DNA from: Marthasterias glacialis
Lineage: Eukaryota; Echinodermata; Asteroidea; Forcipulatida; Asteriidae
Length of the DNA: 64,000 bases
Assembly (NCBI GenBank): GCA_911728455.2
Contig: OU452230.1
Span: 5,688,512 to 5,752,511 of the forward strand
Reading direction: 5' to 3'
In this document: in pieces, positions 62,801-64,000 of the stretch
Numbering within the stretch: position 1 is the stretch's first letter
Layout of the letters: each line of letters begins with the position of its first letter
Program-made: the position numbers and the translations under genes
Notes under the pieces: generated by a model
Database searches by the model: none
The model's input: only the letters and a program-made list of their open reading frames with translations
Told to the model about the DNA's origin: nothing

Positions 62801-63692
62801 ATCCAGTACTGCGGTAGGCATAATACTCTGGTAGGCACATGTCACAGGTTCTTCCTCCAACGCCAGGTTTACACTGACACTGTCCACCATACTCTTCACA
62901 CTGCAATGTGCTGCTGCCGGTAGGGTTACAATCACACAGTCTGGCCCCGTCAAAGTAGTATGTCGTCAGGGTGAAGACATTAGACAGGCAGAAGGACTCC
63001 TGACTGGTACCGATACTGTGGAACATCAAGTAGCAATTAGAAGTTATTGACTCCGATGTGAAGGACAAAACAATTATGGTTAAATGTCTTGCGCTAGGAC
63101 ACAAGCAACCTCGTTCCCAGGGGTTATCGATCTTGCCGCGCCATTTTTTTCTGCGTGCCTTGCTTGATCATAACCCCTGGATTTGGCTCATTAAAATGTG
63201 CTAATATCTGGCACATTTTAATTAGGTCTGTGGCCGATTCACTCTACGCGCGAGCTCAAGTATGTTTGCCGCAAAAGAGGCATCAATGTCATAGAGCGTT
63301 GATCTTTTCACATGTCTTATTGTATGCAGTTAAGGGTGACCGTGTAAGATACTCGCATTTTGATACGCCCGTACCAGGAGCTTACATGAGCAGCACATCA
63401 AATCCAGGGGTTAGTGATGAGAGGTATCGATACGGCACGCGCCCATGGTAGCGAGGCTGGGACACGAGCGCCATGAACGGGACCCAAAGCCACACTCTGA
63501 CAACACCAGAACTTGAGTCCAGTGCTTGAGACCGCTCAAACACGACACTCCAAACAAAAAGGAGAGAGAAAATTATTACACCCACCCCATGTTGTTCTGA
63601 TAAACGTCACACGTGCTTGTAAAAGTGGCGGCAACATCGCCCAGCAATGCAGTAGGGTCTAGAAACTCCACAGGGATAGCAATAACTTGATC
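18139..63692 (-). CDS. LAMA5-like: Laminin subunit alpha (alpha-3/5 class), C-terminal 2380 residues; 5' end outside window
   Basis: This is the secreted basement-membrane chain that pairs with beta and gamma chains through its coiled coil and binds cell-surface receptors through its LG domains. I assembled 39 exons on the - strand, all in one frame with matching phases at every junction (7143 nt with the TAG at 18139-18141). Domains: end of a domain-IV-like module (residues about 1-62), LE repeats (about 63-274), L4 (about 275-462), LE repeats (about 463-793), CxxC plus coiled coil (about 794-1421), LG1-LG3 (about 1422-1945), Pro/Ser linker, LG4-LG5 (about 2000-2380). The module ending FTLTTYYFDGARLCDC followed by a GGQCQC-type LE repeat resembles alpha-3/alpha-5 and insect LanA chains and not the alpha-1/2 layout. 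The N-terminal LN domain is to the right of the window. Exon coordinates are given in the domain entries. Confidence 0.95.
18891..19164. mobile_element. MITE with AATAGACCGAT inverted ends
   Basis: Left end AATAGACCGATCCATTAAGC and right end GCTTAATGAATCGGTCTATT are inverted, about 30 bp including CCGCCCC boxes. A shorter copy is at 60653-60788 and a partial one near 51205. Confidence 0.75.
19420..19630 (-). mobile_element. SINE fragment (CCGAGTGGTTA-type family)
   Basis: Matches the 3' body of the SINE at 57500-57833 (GAAGCAACCA, GATACAAGGTGAGGTGGCGC, GGACCAATGGCTTTACGTCC). The tRNA-like head is missing. Confidence 0.7.
19690..19725. repeat. (TA)n microsatellite
   Basis: An uninterrupted run of about 17 TA units in the last laminin intron. 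Confidence 0.95.
19771..20114. mobile_element. MITE, GGCAAAAGGRCGTAAG family, copy 1
   Basis: Ends CATGTCGTCGTGTGCCCGGC and its complement (GCCGGCAACACGACGATG). The subterminal box GGCAAAAGG(A/G)CGTAAG occurs twice near each end, inverted between ends. Copies 2 and 3 are at 28959-29288 and 39911-40134. Confidence 0.8.
21621..24640 (-). CDS. Laminin alpha exons 33-36: LG4 domain and LG4/LG5 border
   Basis: Exons: 24436-24640, 23372-23539, 22438-22517, 21621-21712. Motifs: IMMSFRAISANGVLLYAAN, NRYDNGEWQEVTILRIND, DTDFYIGGMGPL and the closing SKPFDGCIRMVKAQFN. The last exon (DVQECSLNEVDIGGSFDGTG) crosses into LG5. LG4-LG5 typically bind heparin and alpha-dystroglycan. Confidence 0.92.
22003..22170. 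mobile_element. tRNA-derived SINE with inverted head
   Basis: The tail (CAGTGCTTAACACAC ... TCCCCGATGCAAAA) is on the + strand, but the tRNA-like head with its B-box (GGTTTGAATCC on the - strand) is in the opposite orientation, unlike the copy at 51906-52110. Confidence 0.7.
22738..22806 (-). mobile_element. tRNA-like SINE head
   Basis: On the - strand, GGCTCACTTGGTAGAGC (A-box-like) and AGGTTCAAATCCCC (B-box-like) are present, but the anticodon and acceptor stems do not pair. It is a tRNA-derived repeat and not a tRNA gene. Confidence 0.6.
23768..24000. repeat. Imperfect tandem repeat, about 70-80 bp unit
   Basis: Three units share GAATTTGGTCAC, TGTCTGTCAACAAGA and TTTTGCTACATTTGGC; one unit lacks the CCGTCCATGCCAACCA segment. 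Non-coding, in the intron before LG4 exon 34. Confidence 0.8.
25433..25799 (+). mobile_element. tRNA-derived SINE, CCGAGTGGTTA family, full length
   Basis: The head has an A-box-like TGGCCGAGTGGTTAGTA and a B-box-like GGGTTCAAGTCTCC, followed by the family body (GACACTTGTGTCCTTGAG) and an A-rich tail. The head resembles a tRNA with a long variable arm (Leu or Ser type). Related copies on the - strand: 57500-57833, 37107-37290, 38455-38611, 46101-46290, 19420-19630 and a split one at 63056-63552. Confidence 0.85.
26582..26839 (-). CDS. Laminin alpha exon 32: LG3-LG4 linker
   Basis: One exon encodes the last strand of LG3 (VVNFNDGAVL), a Pro/Ser-rich stretch (VSDLPPLPYPSQPSPSVSP and onward), then the start of LG4 (VIRFGATESSYQAYRL). 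A hinge between LG3 and LG4 is standard in laminin alpha chains and is where several chains are cleaved. No clear dibasic furin site is seen here. Confidence 0.9.
27640..27808. mobile_element. Foldback MITE, GGGCCCAATTTCATA family
   Basis: Diverged ends (GGCCCAAGTTCATAGAGC left) and the same GCTTAAGCA and CTGCTCAGCAG interior as 17914-18092. Confidence 0.7.
27891..29680 (-). CDS. Laminin alpha exons 29-31: LG3 domain
   Basis: Exons: 29531-29680, 28598-28746, 27891-28088. Motifs: ISFSFKTTQPHGILAYSYG, FYVALYHGNVFVQYNIG, LNTGQWQTVVV, SFLYVGGVPYTTP and LSGDLRDFMINS. LG3 usually closes with an FxGC motif; here the equivalent place reads LSGDLRDFMIN, so the usual cysteine is missing. Confidence 0.9.
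28959..29288. mobile_element. MITE, GGCAAAAGGRCGTAAG family, copy 2
   Basis: The reverse complement aligns with 19771-20114 nearly end to end, including the interior GGAATGGGGAAACA and GGAGCCATTTTGTTGC. Confidence 0.85.
30426..34190 (-). CDS. Laminin alpha exons 26-28: LG2 domain
   Basis: Exons: 33966-34190, 31991-32163, 30426-30573. Motifs: VSLDFQTSLPESVLFLVT, YNDARWYQVNVAY (across a junction), and the closing LRFAGCMRNVMLSDG ... FDGCKGG. The intron between exons 26 and 27 carries the 196-bp tandem duplication, and the one between 27 and 28 carries a 925-bp transposon-like element. Confidence 0.92.
30748..31672. mobile_element. 925-bp transposon-like element with about 40-bp inverted ends
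   Basis: Left end AGGGGCCTTGTCAAAATTAA (continuing TCCAAGAGAACCAGCGGATG) is the inverted match of the right end, which finishes GATTAATTTTGACAAGACCCCT. Subterminal GTTATCCGCTGG-like boxes recur inside. No transposase frame is seen, so it is non-autonomous. Confidence 0.8.
32659..33050. repeat. Tandem duplication, 2 x 196 bp
   Basis: Units 32659-32854 and 32855-33050 differ by one base that I could see (ACATCAAACCC versus ACATCATACCC). It lies inside the intron between exons 26 and 27. Confidence 0.95.
33570..33928. mobile_element. MITE flanked by TTAA, GCCCCAGCTCAACATTGG family, copy 1
   Basis: Inverted ends GGCCCCAGCTCAACATTGGT and ACCGATGTTGAGCTGGGGCT, with TTAA at both borders. It is in the opposite orientation to copies 2 (54076-54408) and 3 (59915-60248). 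TTAA borders suggest piggyBac-type mobilisation. Confidence 0.8.
35268..35400. repeat. MITE end with 12-bp tandem array
   Basis: Starts with a GGCCCTTCTGGAAACCACAG end of the 15943 MITE family, then about nine units of GGCTCYGGCTTA. The opposite MITE end is not evident. Confidence 0.8.
35528..36761 (-). CDS. Laminin alpha exons 23-25: LG1 domain
   Basis: Exons: 36586-36761, 35849-36002, 35528-35719. LG1 motifs: SPDGLVFLVET, VCCGEWYHAIGTR, FYIGGVPTAYQ, and the closing RYFTGCISDVMFDKRELNL. The end of the last exon (ASFSGSGYYQ) opens LG2. LG1-LG3 of laminin alpha chains form the integrin-binding head together with the chain C-termini; that is family knowledge. Confidence 0.93.
37107..37290 (-). 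mobile_element. SINE fragment, CCGAGTGGTTA family
   Basis: Contains CTCAAGGACACAAGTGCCTC and ends in CACTCAGCCACAACACTCC, the reversed family head. Confidence 0.7.
37338..49344 (-). CDS. Laminin alpha exons 14-22: CxxC junction and coiled-coil long arm
   Basis: Exons: 49088-49344, 46433-46753, 45052-45201, 42373-42565, 41033-41177, 40312-40556, 39286-39411, 38640-38828, 37338-37594. About 628 residues. The cysteines of CSRCDQC at the start match the site where laminin chains are disulfide-linked at the head of the coiled coil. The rest is helical, rich in Leu, Ala, Gln, Glu and Thr, with almost no Cys. A Gly/Pro/Ser-rich break (RQGSPSGTSGIPVDPS) occurs in exon 17. The donor after exon 15 (46433) is GC and not GT, in the strong context AG|GCAAGT; exon 16 continues in frame. 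The last exon ends LSNEVQVKFK, the entry to LG1. Confidence 0.93.
38455..38611 (-). mobile_element. SINE fragment, CCGAGTGGTTA family
   Basis: The head end reads GACCGCTCGGCCACGACACG on the + strand, immediately beside the donor end of laminin exon 21. The body is shortened and diverged. Confidence 0.65.
39505..39705. repeat. Degenerate minisatellite, AATAAAACTAGTTTCTTGGCCA
   Basis: Six or more imperfect units containing AAACTAGTTTCTTGGCC separated by variable spacers, in the intron beside exon 20. Confidence 0.75.
39911..40134. mobile_element. MITE, GGCAAAAGGRCGTAAG family, copy 3 (decayed)
   Basis: Shorter and diverged, but it keeps TCGTTGTGGGCCCAGTAAAA at left and TTTTACCGGGCACACAACG at right. 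Confidence 0.65.
41281..41682. repeat. Minisatellite, 68-bp unit, about six copies
   Basis: TAGGATTT (TAGAATTT in the fourth unit) recurs at 41281, 41349, 41417, 41485, 41553 and 41621, exactly 68 bp apart. Each unit also holds ATACAATCTAGTAAGG and GCAACACCATGTA. Downstream, 41866-41892 has the unit's end in inverted orientation (TGGTGTTACCACAAACC). Confidence 0.95.
41707..41803. repeat. Foldback beside the minisatellite
   Basis: CAACTCAACCTTTCCATCAG...GCTCTGATCGTCTT pairs with AAGACGATCAGAGC...CTGATAGAAAAGTCGAGTTG. With the flanking inverted unit it looks like a foldback element whose end has been amplified into the 68-bp array. Confidence 0.65.
42600..42780. repeat. Degenerate tandem CCAGGGTTGAAC repeat
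   Basis: About six imperfect units of some 30 bp containing CCCAGGGTTGAACTT and GTGTAACCC, next to laminin exon 17. Confidence 0.75.
42767..42890. mobile_element. hAT-like element, 5' piece
   Basis: CAGGGTTCTTCCCACGTACAAGCTAGCGTATCGGGCCGATA resembles the left end of 50042-50368 (in separate words: CAGGGTTCT, CAAGCTAGCGTATCGGGCCG). No matching right end was found nearby. Confidence 0.55.
43696..44674. mobile_element. Non-autonomous hAT-like element, 979 bp
   Basis: Begins CAGGCCTCGAAATT and ends AAGTTCGAGGCCTG, inverted ends of hAT type. TATATC is repeated on both flanks (43690-43695 and 44675-44680) as a probable target-site duplication. Subterminal GCCGTCGGTGCC and GCCGTGGTGCCC boxes recur, with a (TG)n tract inside. 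No transposase frame is seen. Confidence 0.75.
45452..45576. mobile_element. Foldback MITE, GTGGATTTCACAAAG family
   Basis: GTGGATTTCACAAAGCGC at left pairs with TTTTGTGAAATCCAC at right; the interior is rich in AGGACTAGTC/GACTAGTC. A relative is at 49693-49823. Confidence 0.8.
45631..45806. mobile_element. Foldback MITE, GGGCCCAATTTCATA family
   Basis: GGGGCCAATTTCATAGAGCT at left, AGCTCTACGAAACTGGGCCC at right, with the same interior boxes as the other two copies. Confidence 0.8.
46101..46290 (-). mobile_element. SINE fragment, CCGAGTGGTTA family
   Basis: Contains AGAAACACCGGGGTAAACCC, ACGATAAGTGTTCTGGGTTC and the reversed B-box region GGGATTTAAACCCACACTC. Confidence 0.7.
48774..48909. 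mobile_element. Foldback MITE, GGCCCTTTTCGAA family
   Basis: GGCTCGTTTCGAAACCACAG at left and CATGATTTCGTAAAGGGCC at right, with GGCTTGG/CCAAGCC arms. Confidence 0.7.
49693..49823. mobile_element. Foldback MITE related to 45452-45576
   Basis: GGGGCTGATTTCACAAAGAG pairs with CTTTGTGAAATCGAGCCC. Confidence 0.7.
50042..50368. mobile_element. Non-autonomous hAT-like element, 327 bp
   Basis: Perfect 14-bp inverted ends CAGGGTTCTCCCCA and TGGGGAGAACCCTG; TAATG is repeated on both flanks. A poly-T tract lies inside. Confidence 0.8.
50865..55025 (-). CDS. Laminin alpha exons 9-13: second LE array
   Basis: Exons: 54884-55025, 53850-54030, 53181-53374, 52268-52552, 50865-51017. They encode tandem LE repeats with landmarks CDCNGHSQSCDATTGRC, CSPGHLGPLCDRC, CSCNGNTDQCDSITGQC, CNCDPLGSTALLC, CECNEFGSLTQQC and CDCDVTGSVGGATAVC. 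This is the part of the short arm next to the trimer junction. Cysteine spacing is regular and no repeat is broken. Confidence 0.93.
51664..52110 (+). mobile_element. Two adjacent tRNA-derived SINEs
   Basis: The second copy (about 51906-52110) has a head with CAGTTGGTAAGACATCTGC and GGGTTTGAATACTACC, then CCTGTGGATTTTTTCCACAGG and the tail CAGTGCTTAACACAC. The first copy (about 51664-51890) has lost part of its B-box region. Both share the leader AGGATTTGAACTGCCTCTAG. Confidence 0.75.
54076..54408. mobile_element. TTAA-flanked MITE, copy 2
   Basis: Ends AAGCCCCAGCTCAACATTGG and CCAATGTTGAGCTGGTGC; the interior matches copy 3 closely. Confidence 0.85.
55116..55462. mobile_element. Foldback element with AAATATAACATGG ends
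   Basis: AAATATAACATGGTTTCAGG at left pairs with AAACCATGTTATATTT at right. An inner stem-loop near 55349-55404 (GTATTGGAAGTTGATAAACT against its complement) sits right of a TTGGCCAGCA-rich interior. Confidence 0.7.
55990..56125 (-). mobile_element. tRNA-derived SINE head, reversed
   Basis: On the + strand it reads GGTTGGATTTGAACCCACAA and GAGCAGATGTCTTACCACTA, the reverse of the 51906 head. The tail beyond CACAGGC is missing. Confidence 0.65.
56188..58899 (-). CDS. Laminin alpha exons 6-8: laminin IV type A (L4) domain
   Basis: Exons: 58627-58899, 57158-57360, 56188-56314. The domain starts at YDIPTDVLGNW, carries the L4 hallmark YLNGNLLGVYGSSLQMSLYY, continues through TITETEFLMRDTNAAISRG and FLKTLSEVRNVFISA, and closes with the standard exit VEQCSCGDGYTGYSCE, which resumes the interrupted LE repeat. 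L4 domains are globular knobs inserted in an LE repeat of the short arm. The acceptor of exon 8 was chosen at 56315-56316 because it is the only nearby AG that keeps the frame. Confidence 0.93.
57500..57833 (-). mobile_element. SINE, CCGAGTGGTTA family, near full length
   Basis: Reversed head CTCTTAACCGCTCAGCCACG and B-box GGGACTCGAACCCACAC on the + strand, plus the whole body down to the GTTAAGAAGGATTTGAGACG end. It makes a good reference copy for the family. Confidence 0.85.
59686..63692 (-). CDS. Laminin alpha exons 1-5 of window: domain IV end and LE repeats
   Basis: Exons: 63586-63692, 62795-63015, 61955-62091, 61385-61600, 59686-59826. The first exon and the start of the second encode the end of a globular module (DQVIAIPVEFLDPTA... 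to FTLTTYYFDGAR). Four LE repeats of eight-cysteine type follow (CDCNPTGSSTLQC, CDCFGSNKVC, CNCDPVGSINPQC, CQCDLAGSQSTVC), then the half repeat CVCMGITTVCDS that leads into the L4 domain. LE repeats form the rigid short arm. Exon borders fall inside the LE repeats, as usual in laminins. Confidence 0.93.
59915..60248. mobile_element. TTAA-type MITE, copy 3
   Basis: Ends AGCCACAGCTCAACATTGAT and ACCAATGTTAAGCTAGGGCTT; same orientation and interior as 54076-54408. Confidence 0.8.
60653..60788. mobile_element. MITE with AATAGACCGA ends, short copy
   Basis: AATAGACCGAACCCTTAAGC at left, GCTTAATCGATCGTTCTAT at right. Confidence 0.75.
60794..60958. repeat. Long near-perfect hairpin, 165 bp
   Basis: Arms GGTTTTTAACTATTGTTTAA...GGGGCCTGGTGGCCGAT and the inverse ...ATCGGCCACCAGGCCCC...TTAAATAATAGTTAAAAACC flank a short CGAGCCGAAGGCGAG loop. 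Outer GGGAATAAAGGT and ACCTTTATTCCC extend the stem. Confidence 0.85.
63056..63552 (-). mobile_element. SINE split by a 353-bp insertion
   Basis: SINE pieces lie at 63056-63106 (GAAGGACAAAACAATTATGG) and 63460-63552 (GGGACCCAAAGCCACACTCTG to AGACCGCTCAAACACGACACTCC). The insert at 63107-63459 is bounded by GGACACAAGC and GGACACGAGC, a probable 10-bp target duplication, and has weak inverted ends (AACCTCGTTCCCA). Confidence 0.65.
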
Positions 63693-64000
63693 CTGCAAGA
63701 AATGAAAAAAATAACTTTCTTATTTGTTCATTCATTTACTGCCTTTTTTAAAAGTGTTATTTAGGCCCTTGTGTGAGTGTGATTCAAATACAAATATGTG
63801 CGTATTGAATTTGTCGTTAAGTACATTTCTTAATGTACTATTCAATATTATAAATAATGATTAACTTCATTCTCAATGCAAAACGTTGAACTTAATTCTC
63901 AGCATCTGCATCAAATTATTAACTACCAATGTGACGCTTTCTCAGTAGATTCTTTGTATTTTAAGTAATCCCATTGTATTTCACGATGGAAGGAAGGAAG

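Noticed and set aside
18139..63692. Perlecan, agrin or a laminin beta/gamma chain instead of laminin alpha
   Set aside because: The order LE, L4, LE, coiled coil, five LG domains, stop is specific to laminin alpha chains; beta and gamma lack LG, and perlecan and agrin lack the long coiled coil.

Overview
This is a piece of an animal (eukaryotic) genome: intron-rich, AT-rich, and packed with short tRNA-derived SINEs, foldback MITEs and microsatellites. The protein content (a collagen-C1q cluster, a laminin alpha chain) and the style of the repeats suggest a marine invertebrate deuterostome, most likely an echinoderm and perhaps a sea star. The clade is an inference; no ribosomal or mitochondrial marker is present.

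Left part (1-11.8 kb, + strand): three tandem copies of a secreted collagen-plus-C1q-domain protein gene. Each copy has its whole coding sequence in one exon whose ATG sits directly after a splice acceptor, so a non-coding first exon is expected upstream. Such exons, with GTAAG donors, can be proposed for copies 2 and 3, ending at 3649 and 8161. Copies 1 (1553-2335) and 3 (10775-11518) are open. Copy 2 (5500-6312) carries an in-frame TGA that replaces the first collagen glycine codon, so it is read as a pseudogene or null allele. The copies differ by whole collagen triplets.

Middle (11.8-16.7 kb): no gene found; foldback MITEs and low-complexity sequence. 

Right part (about 16.7-63.7 kb, - strand, convergent with the C1q cluster): the C-terminal part of one large laminin alpha gene. 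I could join 39 exons in one unbroken frame (7143 nt, 2380 residues plus TAG at 18139-18141). All 38 introns have AG acceptors and GT donors except one GC donor. From N to C the protein has the end of a domain-IV-like module, laminin EGF-like (LE) repeats, a laminin IV type A (L4) domain, more LE repeats, the CxxC and long coiled-coil arm, LG1-LG3, a Pro/Ser-rich linker, LG4-LG5, stop. The 5' exons (LN domain and first LE repeats) lie beyond position 64000. The layout fits the alpha-3/alpha-5 class best.

The laminin introns hold most of the mobile DNA: several MITE families present two or three times, two hAT-like elements, two SINE families, a 925-bp element with about 40-bp inverted ends, a 196-bp perfect-looking tandem duplication, and a 68-bp minisatellite. 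Laminin builds basement membrane; the C1q-like proteins are probably secreted pattern-recognition or humoral factors. Nothing links the two functionally beyond being neighbours. I saw no CRISPR, no genuine tRNA/rRNA gene and no convincing nested protein gene.
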